Assembly: GCF_022346605.1 (NCBI RefSeq) | Contig: NZ_JAKRNT010000003.1 | Location: 186,001 to 250,000, forward strand | From: Sporosarcina sp. ACRSL | GTDB taxonomy: Bacteria > Bacillota > Bacilli > Bacillales_A > Planococcaceae | Length of the DNA: 64,000 nucleotides | Reading direction: 5' to 3' | Shown: positions 44,133-53,116 of the stretch, one piece after another | How the letters are laid out: each line of letters starts with the position of its first letter | Numbering within the stretch: the first letter of the stretch is position 1 | Notes under the pieces: model-generated | Seen by the model: only the letters and a program-made list of their open reading frames with translations | Told to the model about the DNA's origin: nothing | Database searches by the model: none | Program-made: the position numbers and the translations under genes

Positions 44133-45400
44133 TGAATCAATCCAAATTCCTTCGCTTCTCTTGTTAATTCTTCTCTAAATTTCGGATGCGCGATAGCAAT
44201 TAACGCCTCTGCGCGCTCGGATAACGACTTTCCATGCAACCGTGCAATCCCGTACTCCGTCACGACATTGTCCACGTAGTTTTTGGATGTCGTTACGACG
44301 GAGCCTGGCGCTAAATGTAATTTAATTCTCGAGATTGTGTCGTTTTTCGCGGTCGAATACATGCATACGTATCCTTTTCCATATTTCGACAATCTAGCTC
44401 CTCTGGCAAAATCGGCCTGTCCTCCGGTTGAAGAATAGTATCGACCCGCCACCGTTTCCGATGCACATTGCCCATACAGATCCACTTCCGTCGTCGCATT
44501 GATCGACACCATCCGCTCCTCTTTTGCAATTTCGTAAGCATCGTTGACGACACTTACCGGCAAGAATTCTACGGATGGGTTGTTATTAAGAAAGTCATAT
44601 AGACGTTGGGAACCGAATGCGAAAGTCGCGACGATTTTTCCTTTATGTGTTGATTTCCGCATGCCATCGACCGCTCCTGCCTCGACAAGATCCACAATCC
44701 CATCCGTCAGCATTTCGGTGTGAATCCCTAAATGCCGTCTGTTCTTCAGCATTTTCATAACCGCATTCGGAATCGCTCCAATGCCGATTTGCAGCGTATC
44801 CCCATCTTGGATATCTTCAGCAATAAACTCGGCAATTTTCTGGTCCTTCTCGGTAATTTCCGGAATCCTTTCCTCCGCCAACGGCACATCATTTTCGATG
44901 TACCCTACGATCTGGCTAATGTGGATTTGATTTTTCCCGAACGTGCGCGGCATATGCCTGTTCACTTCTAGGACAAACGGAACTTCACCGATGAAATCCG
45001 CTACGTAATCCGCATTCGTGCCGAGCGAAAAATAACCGTGCTCATCCATCGGGGACGCGGTTGCCATCACCATCGGCTTTTGCGTCGTTTTTTGTAGAAG
45101 TGTATACATTTCCTGAAAAACATTTGGAATTAATTCAACATGACCTTCCCAATATGCTTTCCGCGTTGCTCCGCTCAGAAAGTACGATACGTGTGAAAGA
45201 TGTCCTTTCATTTTCCCGTTAATATAGTCACGTTCACGCAACGCAAGCAATTGATGGATTTTAACATTGCTCAATTGCTCATAGTTTTCCTCAAGTATAT
45301 CGAGTAACCCGTGTGGTTCTCCATTTGAAAGTGGCAAAATGATATCCATATCTTTGTTAATCAAATCAATTATTTCTTTACTTTTTAGTAGTTTTGTCAT
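44129..45400 (-). CDS. Acetyl-CoA hydrolase/transferase-family CoA-transferase
   Basis: A 423-residue enzyme of the Cat1/AbfT family (acetate, butyrate or 4-hydroxybutyrate CoA-transferases and acetyl-CoA hydrolases). IGIGAIPNAVMKML near residue 200 and the Glu of GIHTEML near 230, the expected covalent-intermediate residue, are visible, as is the C-terminal domain starting near VVTEYGIARLHG. GGGAAGTG precedes the ATG. A palindrome of TetR or GntR type lies about 45 bases upstream. Monocistronic, divergent from the FhuF-like gene. The acyl substrate cannot be told. Confidence 0.93.
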   Translation of the reverse strand: MTKLLKSKEIIDLINKDMDIILPLSNGEPHGLLDILEENYEQLSNVKIHQLLALRERDYINGKMKGHLSHVSYFLSGATRKAYWEGHVELIPNVFQEMYTLLQKTTQKPMVMATASPMDEHGYFSLGTNADYVADFIGEVPFVLEVNRHMPRTFGKNQIHISQIVGYIENDVPLAEERIPEITEKDQKIAEFIAEDIQDGDTLQIGIGAIPNAVMKMLKNRRHLGIHTEMLTDGIVDLVEAGAVDGMRKSTHKGKIVATFAFGSQRLYDFLNNNPSVEFLPVSVVNDAYEIAKEERMVSINATTEVDLYGQCASETVAGRYYSSTGGQADFARGARLSKYGKGYVCMYSTAKNDTISRIKLHLAPGSVVTTSKNYVDNVVTEYGIARLHGKSLSERAEALIAIAHPKFREELTREAKEFGLIQ

Positions 45401-45443
45401 ACGAAGTCACTTCCCTGCCTATTTTCTTTATTATAAAACAGAC

Positions 45444-45457
45444 TGAGCGCTCGCTCA
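45444..45457. promoter_or_regulatory. Operator-like palindrome TGAGCG-CT-CGCTCA
   Basis: A perfect 6-2-6 inverted repeat lies in the short gap between the divergent CoA-transferase and FhuF-like genes. The form fits a TetR-family operator of the type seen with fatty-acid or CoA-ester genes. No such regulator gene is adjacent. Confidence 0.6.
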
Positions 45458-45494
45458 ACTTGTTGAATTATCTAAATATCCATATAATAAGAGC

Positions 45495-46196
45495 ATGACA
45501 AACTTAACGAACGATCAAATTAGACAATTGAATAGCTATAGTGTGTATATCGGATCTCCCAAGCAGCCACTATTTACATTGCATGATCTATTAGACAAAA
45601 CGGAGGATTGCTTGATCGCGGTGCAAGCCATTAGCGAAAACCCGAACAAGACAGTAGCGGCCTCTTTCTTCTTGCGACGGCTCGGCATGTTCGTCAATAT
45701 GCAGCTTTATAATTTGGCGACTTACGATGAAATATGGGATGGAGATGAGACAGGACTGCGTTTTGGAGCGGTTGAGGAATATGGAAATCGTACCGTGAGC
45801 ATATTTGTCGAGAAGAAAGATTGGAAATCAGTTGATGAGGAAATGCACCGCGACATCATACGGAAAATTCTTTTACAAGCGGACACCGTCATCCGACAAA
45901 TCCGAACGGTCGCATCCGTCTCCCCTTTGACGTTATGGGAAAACATCTTCGGCTTTCTATTATGGCAATATCACGTCATGCTGGCCAACCCCAGCACGAA
46001 CGATAAAGCACGGGAAGATTTGAACATACTGAAAGACGACGTGACCTGGAAAGACATTGCCCCTCGCTCGTTATTCGCGGCATATTTAAAAGGATACGAG
46101 CCGTCCGACCTGCTGAACAGAACAGTCCGGACGACGTGCTGTTTGTCAAAAGACGTCCCTGGTTTAATGCAATGTGGCTATTGTCCATTGAAATAA
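45495..46196 (+). CDS. FhuF-like iron-sulfur (ferric-siderophore reductase-like) protein
   Basis: A 233-residue soluble protein. The C-terminal motif Cys215-Cys216-x10-Cys227-x2-Cys230 (TTCCLSK...CGYCP) is the [2Fe-2S]-binding signature of FhuF-type ferric-siderophore reductases. The rest is helical, as in the family. It has no siderophore transport genes beside it. The ribosome site is weak (AAGAG). It may release iron from a ferric chelate in the cytoplasm; this is inferred from the motif only. Confidence 0.82.
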   Translation: MTNLTNDQIRQLNSYSVYIGSPKQPLFTLHDLLDKTEDCLIAVQAISENPNKTVAASFFLRRLGMFVNMQLYNLATYDEIWDGDETGLRFGAVEEYGNRTVSIFVEKKDWKSVDEEMHRDIIRKILLQADTVIRQIRTVASVSPLTLWENIFGFLLWQYHVMLANPSTNDKAREDLNILKDDVTWKDIAPRSLFAAYLKGYEPSDLLNRTVRTTCCLSKDVPGLMQCGYCPLK

Positions 46197-46200
46197 TCAT

Positions 46201-46479
46201 TTAACCTTCACGGTAGGCTAAAAAAGATTGTTTAATGGAATAAATAACGCCCATCGCTGCACCGGAATAGAAAAACCCCATGAATATACCAGCCGACAAG
46301 TCTCCGCGGTGACTGACAAAAATGGACAAGAGTAATGCAGCAACCGTTGAAACTGTTGATAGCCAGCTTGAGCGAACCCGGAACAACCATTTCGCAATCA
46401 ATACAACTAGTAACACAACCGGTACTGCCCATAAAGCATCCCACATATTTGTGTGGATGACGGGGGTTTCAGTGAACAT
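46201..46479 (-). CDS. Small membrane protein of unknown function
   Basis: A 92-residue protein with three predicted spans (about 16-32, 40-55, 63-82). AAAGGAATG lies before the ATG. It is convergent with the FhuF-like gene (4-base gap) and divergent from the CHY zinc-finger gene. No family motif recognised. Confidence 0.72.
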   Translation of the reverse strand: MFTETPVIHTNMWDALWAVPVVLLVVLIAKWLFRVRSSWLSTVSTVAALLLSIFVSHRGDLSAGIFMGFFYSGAAMGVIYSIKQSFLAYREG

Positions 46480-46550
46480 GAAATCATTCCTTTTAGTTCA
46501 TAGGATTTGCCCTATACCGGTTATTTATACAATAGGAAGGAGGCGGAGAC

Positions 46551-46868
46551 ATGCAGCATGTAGCGGGCAACGTAATCGATCATGAGACGCGTTGTACACA
46601 CTATCATTCCGAGCTTGACATTATTGCAATTAAATTTTACTGCTGTGATACATATTTTCCTTGCTTCACATGCCATGAAGAATCGGGATGTGGCGACCAT
46701 AAGGTTTGGCCGAAAGAAAAGTTCGGTGAGAAAGCAGTGCTTTGTGGTGCATGTAAAAATGAATTGACGGTTCATCAATACAAGGATAGCGGATACAAGT
46801 GTCCTACTTGCGAGGCAAAATTCAATCCAGGATGCGGGTTGCATTGGGAATTGTATTTCGAAAAATAA
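46551..46868 (+). CDS. CHY zinc-finger protein
   Basis: A 105-residue protein with the CHY zinc-finger layout: CTHYHS near residue 15, then CC, CFTCH, HKVWP, CGACKNEL and a C-terminal CPTCEAKFNPGC-LH. The nine-plus Cys and His residues bind about three zinc ions. GGAAGGAGG lies 7 bases before ATG. Bacterial members are of unknown role; the eukaryotic counterparts act in ubiquitin ligases and protein import. Monocistronic, ended by a strong terminator. Confidence 0.9.
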   Translation: MQHVAGNVIDHETRCTHYHSELDIIAIKFYCCDTYFPCFTCHEESGCGDHKVWPKEKFGEKAVLCGACKNELTVHQYKDSGYKCPTCEAKFNPGCGLHWELYFEK

Positions 46869-46904
46869 TTCCATTTCATACTTCAAAGGCTAGATGTATA
46901 TAAA

Positions 46905-46941
46905 ACAATCAAAACCACCAGTAAAATGGTGGTTTTGATTG
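46905..46941. terminator. Bidirectional terminator
   Basis: CAATCAAAACCACCA and TGGTGGTTTTGATTG are perfect 15-bp arms between two convergent genes. Confidence 0.92.
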
Positions 46942-46947
46942 TCATAG

Positions 46948-48141
46948 TTAAATAATACCCATTTTCTTAAGTTCCTGGATCTGCTCATCAGTCAATTGGA
47001 CTTTTTCTTTTAATATTTCCTCTGTATGTTGTCCTTTATCAGGTCCTAGGTGGCGTATCGCACCAGGCGTTTTTGAAAATTTCGCCACAACGTTTGGAAC
47101 ACGCATTTCACCAAAGTCATTATCTTTCACACTGATAAAGGATTCACGATATTGATAATGCTCGTCTTCGAATAACTGGGCAATATTATACATAGGACCT
47201 ACAACTGCACCAGCTTTACTAAATATCTCAACAACTTCTGCATAAGAAAACTGTTTAATCCAATTCCCGATAATTTCGTCTAACTCTACTACATTTTTTA
47301 AGCGCTGTTCATTTGTTGAAAATTTCGGATTGGTAATTAAGTCCACTCGTCCTATGGCATGGAAAATATTCTCCGTAATTGACTGTGTAGAACCAGATAA
47401 CGCCACCCATGTATTATCTTTTGTCAAATAGGCATTCCGCGGAGCAGTTTGCAAACTGCTATTGCCAATAGGTTCAGGAATTATCCCCAATTGATCGTAA
47501 GCTGTAATTTGAGGTTCGAGTAATCGCATTAAAGGTTCATACAAATTAATATCGATTTGTTGTCCTTCTTCAATACCATTTTGTATTTGCGCATAGAGTG
47601 CAATCATAATAGATAGTGCACCAAATATACTTGATACCCCATCAGCCAGTGCCATACCTGGCAAAGTTGGCTTTCCACCTTTTTCGCCATTAATCGAAGT
47701 AAAGCCACTCATTGCTTCTGCGACTGTTCCGAAACCACCTCGTTTTGCATAAGGTCCGTCTTGGCCAAAGCCCGAAGTGCGTAATAAAATTAATTTAGGA
47801 TTTGCCTCTAGTAACGTCGCCCAATCTAATCCCCATTTATCCAATGTTCCAGGTCGGAAGTTTTCCACAACAACATCGGCATCTTTTACTAATTGTAAGA
47901 AAATCCTTTTCCCTTCAGGTGCTTTTAAATTTAATGTAATGCCTTTTTTATTCCGATTAAGGGTTTTCCAAAAAATCCCTTCACCATCCTTTTGAGCACC
48001 ATACTTTCTTGCATGATCACCATTTTGCGGATGTTCCACTTTGATGACTTCAGCACCGTAATCCGCTAAAAATGTACTAGCCCATGGTGCAGCTAACATT
48101 GTTGATATATCTAAGATCTTTAATCCTTGCAGCGGCAACAT
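46948..48141 (-). CDS. CaiB/BaiF-family (class III) CoA-transferase
   Basis: A 397-residue enzyme that moves CoA between carboxylic acids. Family motifs are clear: opening LPLQGLKILDISTMLAAPWASTFLADYGAEVIKVE, the catalytic Asp near VKDADVVVENFRPG or DGVSS, and GFGQDGPYAKRGGF. It is the last gene of a minus-strand operon with a lyase, a GntR regulator and a DctM-like permease; its start lies 4 bases after the lyase stop. In this context it probably activates an imported acid to a CoA ester that the lyase cleaves. Confidence 0.93.
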   Translation of the reverse strand: MLPLQGLKILDISTMLAAPWASTFLADYGAEVIKVEHPQNGDHARKYGAQKDGEGIFWKTLNRNKKGITLNLKAPEGKRIFLQLVKDADVVVENFRPGTLDKWGLDWATLLEANPKLILLRTSGFGQDGPYAKRGGFGTVAEAMSGFTSINGEKGGKPTLPGMALADGVSSIFGALSIMIALYAQIQNGIEEGQQIDINLYEPLMRLLEPQITAYDQLGIIPEPIGNSSLQTAPRNAYLTKDNTWVALSGSTQSITENIFHAIGRVDLITNPKFSTNEQRLKNVVELDEIIGNWIKQFSYAEVVEIFSKAGAVVGPMYNIAQLFEDEHYQYRESFISVKDNDFGEMRVPNVVAKFSKTPGAIRHLGPDKGQHTEEILKEKVQLTDEQIQELKKMGII

Positions 48142-48145
48142 GGAA

Positions 48146-49081
48146 TCAGACCCCCTTCAGTTGATATTCATAGTGCATTCTCGCCTCTTTTTTCATATCT
48201 TCATATTGCCTGTATATTTCATATTGCGCATGTATACGTTTCGCTTTTTCATAATGCGGAATGTCAATCATTTTTCCTTTGAATTTAATTGCAGCCAGCC
48301 CTTCTCGGACTGCCTTTTCAAAGGCTTCAACTAATTGCTTAGCCTCTTCCACTTCCTCATCATTTGGCATAAAAGCATTATTAAAGATTTCTACATTTGA
48401 TGGATGAACACAGCTATTACCAGCAAATCCATGTTCATAAGCTAGACGCGCACTATCTGCAATCTCCTCTAAATCTGTATAGTTTGTAATACTTGACATT
48501 AAACCCATCGGTACTATGTTATAAGCACGTGCTGCAATACAAATTTGCATTCGAATATTTTTTAGAGCCTCTGCAGTAGAATTATTTATTTTCATTTGTA
48601 AATCTTCTACAAAATCTTCTGCACCCAATGATACAGATTGAATCCGTTTACTGCTCTGCAATATCGAGGCAAGATTCATATAGCCCTTTGCTGTTTCAAT
48701 TAAAACAGCTATTTGGATTGAACCATCTTTAAGCTTGTGCTGAACTTCAAGATTCGTAAGGAAGTTGTCAATTTCTTCGATTTGCTCGGCTGACTCTACT
48801 TTAGGGACATAGATCCCCGTCAATCGCGGAGATATAGATGCTTGAATATCCCCCCATAAGAGATCCTCCGAATTATTTACACGTACATATACCGCACTAC
48901 CGCCCTTAGAGGCAATTTCTATCCCATTCAAAAGATATGAACGAGCTTCAATCTTCCGCGTGTGCGGTACACTATCCTCCAAGTCCAATACGATAATATC
49001 AGCATTGCGTAATGGTGACTTTTGAACAAATCTTTCATTTATAACAGGCATAATAAGCCTTGATCGATGAGGATGTAGCAT
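48146..49081 (-). CDS. CitE/HpcH-type CoA-ester lyase
   Basis: A 311-residue TIM-barrel lyase of the citrate-lyase-beta/malyl-CoA-lyase family. It opens with RSRLIMPVINERF; DADIIVLDLEDSVP-type DIIVLDLEDSVPHTRK is near residue 30, Arg of YVRVN near 66, and the metal-binding Glu of IAVLIETAKGY near 131 and of LGAEDF near 153. It may split malyl-, citramalyl- or a related CoA ester. Co-transcribed with the CoA-transferase downstream, which suggests activation followed by cleavage, as in mesaconate, itaconate or citramalate use. The exact substrate is inference. Confidence 0.92.
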   Translation of the reverse strand: MLHPHRSRLIMPVINERFVQKSPLRNADIIVLDLEDSVPHTRKIEARSYLLNGIEIASKGGSAVYVRVNNSEDLLWGDIQASISPRLTGIYVPKVESAEQIEEIDNFLTNLEVQHKLKDGSIQIAVLIETAKGYMNLASILQSSKRIQSVSLGAEDFVEDLQMKINNSTAEALKNIRMQICIAARAYNIVPMGLMSSITNYTDLEEIADSARLAYEHGFAGNSCVHPSNVEIFNNAFMPNDEEVEEAKQLVEAFEKAVREGLAAIKFKGKMIDIPHYEKAKRIHAQYEIYRQYEDMKKEARMHYEYQLKGV

Positions 49082-49119
49082 AATAAGTTTCCCCCTTTAT
49101 AAAAGTTGCCTCCTCTATT

Positions 49120-49782
49120 TTATAAATGGAGTCGTTTTCGCATATTTTTAAAGTGACGACGTACTGCTTGTTCACTTTTTAATACATCTCGCTCTTTAAT
49201 GGCATTCAATAATTCTAAATGCTCTTTAACTGCATGTGTTTGATGTATTTTATTTGTAAAGTTTTGATCACGTACTTCTTTAATAAGTTGCATATTTAGT
49301 TTTATGAAGTTTTCTAACACATTATTATTACAAGCCGCAGCAAGAGCTAAGTGAAAGTAGGTGGAAGAACTAAAATCATCATCATCTTTTTGACGTAGCA
49401 ATAAGTCTTCTATTTCTTGGATTTCTTCATCTGTGATTCGTGCACACACCAATGCACACATTCCTACTTCCAAAAGCTCCCTCGCCTCTAGTAAGTCGAT
49501 AATCTCGGACTTTTTAAGCTCTACTAAAATGTTCTCACCGACCGAAACACTTGAATCAATCGGTTTCATCAGAATGCGTCCTGCGCCAGGTCTAGTTTCA
49601 ATAATGCCTCTTGATTCTAGAACTCGAAAAGCATCTCGAAGCGTGCCACGACTGACATTTAATTGCTCGGCTAGATTTCTTTCCGTCGGTAATCTTTCAC
49701 CGATTTTGAAGATGTCTTTTTCAATATTTTCTTGGATATAAGAAATGACTTGTTCGTACAATCTTTGATGTTGAATTATCAT
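49120..49782 (-). CDS. GntR/FadR-family transcriptional regulator
   Basis: A 220-residue regulator: winged helix-turn-helix with ERNLAEQLNVSRGTLRDAFRVLESRGIIETRPGAG (residues about 30-63) and an FCD-type helical ligand domain. AAAGGAG precedes the ATG. It lies inside the operon it probably controls, between the small membrane subunit and the lyase. The palindromes at the operon promoter are its likely sites, and the imported acid or its CoA ester the likely inducer. Confidence 0.93.
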   Translation of the reverse strand: MIIQHQRLYEQVISYIQENIEKDIFKIGERLPTERNLAEQLNVSRGTLRDAFRVLESRGIIETRPGAGRILMKPIDSSVSVGENILVELKKSEIIDLLEARELLEVGMCALVCARITDEEIQEIEDLLLRQKDDDDFSSSTYFHLALAAACNNNVLENFIKLNMQLIKEVRDQNFTNKIHQTHAVKEHLELLNAIKERDVLKSEQAVRRHFKNMRKRLHL

Positions 49783-49802
49783 ACTTATGTCTCCTTTAAC
49801 AT

Positions 49803-50087
49803 TTACGCATTAACCTTTGAATGCCTTGTCTCCAAAAGTTGTTCCTCAATTTCTTCCTCGGTTAATATATTCGAAGTTCTATTTTTGATTGCAGGAATAA
49901 TAAAGCCAAGTACACCTGCAACAGCACTTAAAATAATCGCTGGTTCTGCTAATAAATCATTAACTTTAATAATGAACTCACCTTGTTGGAATAACAATCC
50001 TGCCAATTGACTGAAAACAAGAAGAGCGCCAAGCGTTAGAAATGCAATCAGAGAAAAGACAAAAATTTTATCAAGAATTTTAATCAT
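49803..50087 (-). CDS. Small two-span membrane subunit beside a DctM-like permease
   Basis: A 94-residue protein with two membrane spans (about 8-30 and 49-68) and a charged C-terminal tail. It lies 12 bases after the permease stop, with GGAGGGAC before the ATG. Position and topology suggest a small TRAP-like partner, but it is about half the length of a usual DctQ protein. The role is inference from context. Confidence 0.75.
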   Translation of the reverse strand: MIKILDKIFVFSLIAFLTLGALLVFSQLAGLLFQQGEFIIKVNDLLAEPAIILSAVAGVLGFIIPAIKNRTSNILTEEEIEEQLLETRHSKVNA

Positions 50088-50099
50088 TAATAGTCCCTC

Positions 50100-51452
50100 C
50101 TATACAGGTAATGGTAGAATGCCCATTGCAATTAATACACCAATTAAGAAAACAGGAATTACATAGTAGAAAATGAGTGGCGAAAATGTTTTACCAGGCT
50201 CGGCCTGTGCAATACCAGATGCTATAAAAATTGGAGCCGAAGACGGAGGAGAAGCCCCTTCTGTCGATGCAAACATTAAAATTGCCACAACAGCCACTGT
50301 AGGATGTACACCGGCAGATACTAATGCTGTGAATGCAACAAGCCCAATTGCTGTCAGTGTTGCAGTCCCAGATAGTGGACCGGCTACTAAAACGATTAGA
50401 GCCCCAACAATGACAATGATTAGCCAAGAAGGCAAGTTTAATATTGCTAACATTGATGTCAAGTCTTTACTTAAGCCAAGTTGTTTTAAATTTTCACTAG
50501 CCGCAAAAGCAAATAATAATAATACACCAATAACGGAAAATTTACTTGTTGCTCCATGCAAGAAGGTGTTCCATTCTGAAAAAGACTTCGGTAATTTCTT
50601 ATAGCCAATGATCATACTAATGGACGTAATTAAAATAGGCACCCAAACTAGTAAAGAAATACTATCAATTGCATCTTCCCCAATCTTTGGATTCGCCATT
50701 AAACTTTCAGCTAACGGTCCAATCGTAACTGTAAGTGGTATTAATATCCCAAAGAAAATAAATAAGGATTTCCATCCCATAATAAATGATTTCCTTAACG
50801 GTGCAATTTCTTCGCCTTTCAAGGTTTGAATATTGTGTTTCTTCACAAACCAAAAGGTCAATATTACACGATATAAAATCTGATATGAACCGCCGATTAA
50901 TAGAGCAAAATATAAATCACCTTCTGATACTACGGCAGCAATTGGTGCGAAACCTAGTAAAATAAACATCGAACTACTAGGAGGCAATGCAATTCCTAAT
51001 CCAGCATTACCGGCACAAATAGTTGCTGATACTTCACGTGGCCACTTTGATTTAATCATCCAAGGAATAGTTACTGATCCTGTAGTAGCTGCATTACCAG
51101 AGCCAGATCCAGAAATAAGGCCAAAAAGTGTCGAGCTAGCCGTATCCACATGCGCCGGACCACCGGGTATCCGACCCAATAGTGAGTTCAAAATATTGAT
51201 TAGTAATGTAATAATCCCCGTCTTGTCAATGACATAAGCCATGAATACAAAAGCTAATGCCGCGAATAAAACTTCATTTGTAGCACCAAATACAATGCCA
51301 TCCCACATCATATTCAATGCATTTGTACCGCCAAATAAAGCGGTTACAATAAATCCTATAATCATGGCTTCACCAATACTTCGTTTAAGAATGGTTGTCC
51401 AACCAATGATTAGTAAAATAAATACAATCAACGCGATAAAACCAATCCCCAT
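50100..51452 (-). CDS. DctM/TRAP large-permease-like organic-acid transporter
   Basis: A 450-residue protein with about twelve spans. FGLISGSGSGNAATTGSVTIPWM near residue 130 and NAGLGIALPPSSSMFILLG near 165 match the conserved loops of the TRAP large permease (DctM) in the ion-transporter superfamily, and a second inverted copy is seen at LSGTATLTAIG...EGASPPSSAPIF. I chose ATG 51452 with AAAGGGGTG upstream. No DctP-type binding-protein gene is adjacent. It is the first gene of the catabolic operon, so it should import the acid degraded by the enzymes downstream. Confidence 0.87.
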   Translation of the reverse strand: MGIGFIALIVFILLIIGWTTILKRSIGEAMIIGFIVTALFGGTNALNMMWDGIVFGATNEVLFAALAFVFMAYVIDKTGIITLLINILNSLLGRIPGGPAHVDTASSTLFGLISGSGSGNAATTGSVTIPWMIKSKWPREVSATICAGNAGLGIALPPSSSMFILLGFAPIAAVVSEGDLYFALLIGGSYQILYRVILTFWFVKKHNIQTLKGEEIAPLRKSFIMGWKSLFIFFGILIPLTVTIGPLAESLMANPKIGEDAIDSISLLVWVPILITSISMIIGYKKLPKSFSEWNTFLHGATSKFSVIGVLLLFAFAASENLKQLGLSKDLTSMLAILNLPSWLIIVIVGALIVLVAGPLSGTATLTAIGLVAFTALVSAGVHPTVAVVAILMFASTEGASPPSSAPIFIASGIAQAEPGKTFSPLIFYYVIPVFLIGVLIAMGILPLPV

Positions 51453-51472
51453 ATTATTCACCCCTTTTATAA

Positions 51473-51528
51473 TATCCAGCTGGATAACTGGATGAACCAA
51501 TTATCCACTTCATGTCGAATATTGTCAA
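51473..51528 (-). promoter_or_regulatory. Promoter and palindromic operators of the permease operon
   Basis: Minus strand: TTGACA (51528-51523), 17 bases, GATAAT (51505-51500). Downstream of the -10 lies the perfect palindrome TATCCAGCTGGATA (51473-51486), and TGGATAA / TTATCCA arms span 51481-51507. These are placed to let a repressor, probably the operon's GntR protein, block initiation. Confidence 0.75.
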
Positions 51529-51587
51529 TATACTTTTTTTTATAATTTTTGTTTAAAATCAATTTCTTTATAGCAGCTATAAAAGAA

Positions 51588-51622
51588 TAACAGCACCTTT
51601 CTAATTAGTAGAAAGGTGCTGC
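51588..51622 (-). terminator. Terminator of the SDR/QueA-like/VOC operon
   Basis: CAGCACCTTTCTA and TAGAAAGGTGCTG are perfect 13-bp arms; on the minus strand TTATTCTTTTAT follows. Confidence 0.8.
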
Positions 51623-51728
51623 TGTTTGCTTTTGATGAGCTAAAGTTTAGCTCTCGAATACGTTTGTTTAACAAGCCATTGTAGAAAACAATTCAAGTCC
51701 GCCAAACATCATACATTGATGTAATTGA

Positions 51729-52082
51729 CTAGCACACTTGAACCAGCTCTATTACTTCACCATCAAGCCCCTCATAAAAAACAACTACCCAGCCATTTTT
51801 CAGCTTGTAGGGGCCTTCCGAAGGATAAAGTCCTTTTCCTATTAGCCTCTTCATCCAACCCTCTATGTCATCGACTTGCCACGCTAGATGGACTGAATTC
51901 TGTAGAGCTTGATTGTCCTTTGATTCAATTAATTCAATTCTCACATCTTCATTTTTTAGAAAGGCCATTTTCTCACCGATCAACGTAAGGAATTGCTCAA
52001 TCTTGAAGTCAAACATGTTTTCATACAATTGAATGGAGTCAGCTAAATTTCCAACTTCAATACCACCGTGATGCCACCTCAT
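51729..52082 (-). CDS. VOC (glyoxalase/dioxygenase fold) protein
   Basis: A 117-residue single-module VOC protein: it opens WHHGGIEVGNLADSIQLYENMFDF, contains HLAWQVDDIEGWMKRL near residue 60 and ends with GLDGEVIELVQ. His and Glu positions could bind one metal ion. Its ATG overlaps the QueA-like stop (ATGA), so it is translationally coupled as third gene of the operon. The substrate is unknown. Confidence 0.88.
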   Translation of the reverse strand: MRWHHGGIEVGNLADSIQLYENMFDFKIEQFLTLIGEKMAFLKNEDVRIELIESKDNQALQNSVHLAWQVDDIEGWMKRLIGKGLYPSEGPYKLKNGWVVVFYEGLDGEVIELVQVC

Positions 52083-53116
52083 CTATTCTCTCCCATTGGC
52101 AGGATCAGATTCATATCACCGAACTCATGCCATAGATATCCGGCAGCTAATGCTTCCTCATAAGCTTTCATTAGAAGGTTTTCATTAATAAACGCACTAA
52201 GCATATCGAGATGACTCGCCTCCGGTTCATGAAAGCCTGTTAACAGCCCATCCACCGCTTTTAGAGTGTACCCTTTTTGAATATATAGACGCGTAAACCC
52301 TTCCTGCGCTTCAACATTTCCAGCCTCATTGACCGCTGTTTCCAGTGCCCGAACGACTGTTGTGCCAACTGCAATTACACGTCCCTTGTTTTTTCTCGTT
52401 TTATTTACCAAATCTGCAGTTGCTTCTGGAACGCAAAATGCTTCAACGTGGTTGATTGGAGTAGGCCAGCGATCATTTCCGTAATAACTTAATCCTGCAT
52501 GCAGCTGCAAATAAGCAATGTTCACTGCCTTTTGCTTTAATTCATAAAGCAACTTCCAGGAAAGAGCTCTTCCTGCTGAAGGCATTTCTACAGAACCTGG
52601 AACAGAAGCATAAACAGTCTGATACATCTCTAACGGCCATGGCGTCTTTATATACTCATAGTGCAGTGGCTCCCCGTATCGATAAAAGGCATCATATAAT
52701 TCCAACCCGCTTTTCGAAAAGGAAAGAACGACTAAAGGTTCCTCAGTTCCTTTTCCAATAATAGTCGCTGTTAGTTCTCCAGGTAGGTAGATCTTTTCCC
52801 CAACTGTACATCCATCTCCTACAATGAGCGCTTCCCATGCTTGATCAGTTACTTTACGGGATAGCCGAATTTCAACCGGTTGCTCTCCCTTTCTTCCTTT
52901 TAACACAGCCGGAAGTGTCCGACTATTATTCAACACAAGCAAGTCTCCCTCGCGCAAAATGGAATCCAGTTCATAAAAAGAATGATGAAAACTTTCCCCT
53001 GTAACTCGATCGAGTGTCATTAAACGGACATGGTCTCGCCTGATCCCTTTATATTCTGCAGGGGTACTCGCATTTAAATACGCAGGCACTTGAAATGGAC
53101 GAGTAGCTGTCATCAT
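52079..53116 (-). CDS. QueA-like S-adenosylmethionine:tRNA ribosyltransferase-isomerase family protein
   Basis: A 345-residue protein of the QueA fold. QueA transfers the ribosyl part of SAM to preQ1-modified tRNA in queuosine synthesis. Matching motifs are LVLNNSRTLPAVLKGRK near residue 60, LQLHAGLSYYG near 205, RVIAVGTTVVRALE near 246 and GLLTGFHEPEASHLDMLSAF near 286. Several positions differ from housekeeping QueA (NDTRVIPARL, HVGLGTF), and it lies with an SDR and a VOC gene, not with tgt/ruvB/yajC. It may be a paralog with another substrate. Start and end overlap neighbours by 4 bases. Confidence 0.88.
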   Translation of the reverse strand: MMTATRPFQVPAYLNASTPAEYKGIRRDHVRLMTLDRVTGESFHHSFYELDSILREGDLLVLNNSRTLPAVLKGRKGEQPVEIRLSRKVTDQAWEALIVGDGCTVGEKIYLPGELTATIIGKGTEEPLVVLSFSKSGLELYDAFYRYGEPLHYEYIKTPWPLEMYQTVYASVPGSVEMPSAGRALSWKLLYELKQKAVNIAYLQLHAGLSYYGNDRWPTPINHVEAFCVPEATADLVNKTRKNKGRVIAVGTTVVRALETAVNEAGNVEAQEGFTRLYIQKGYTLKAVDGLLTGFHEPEASHLDMLSAFINENLLMKAYEEALAAGYLWHEFGDMNLILPMGENR

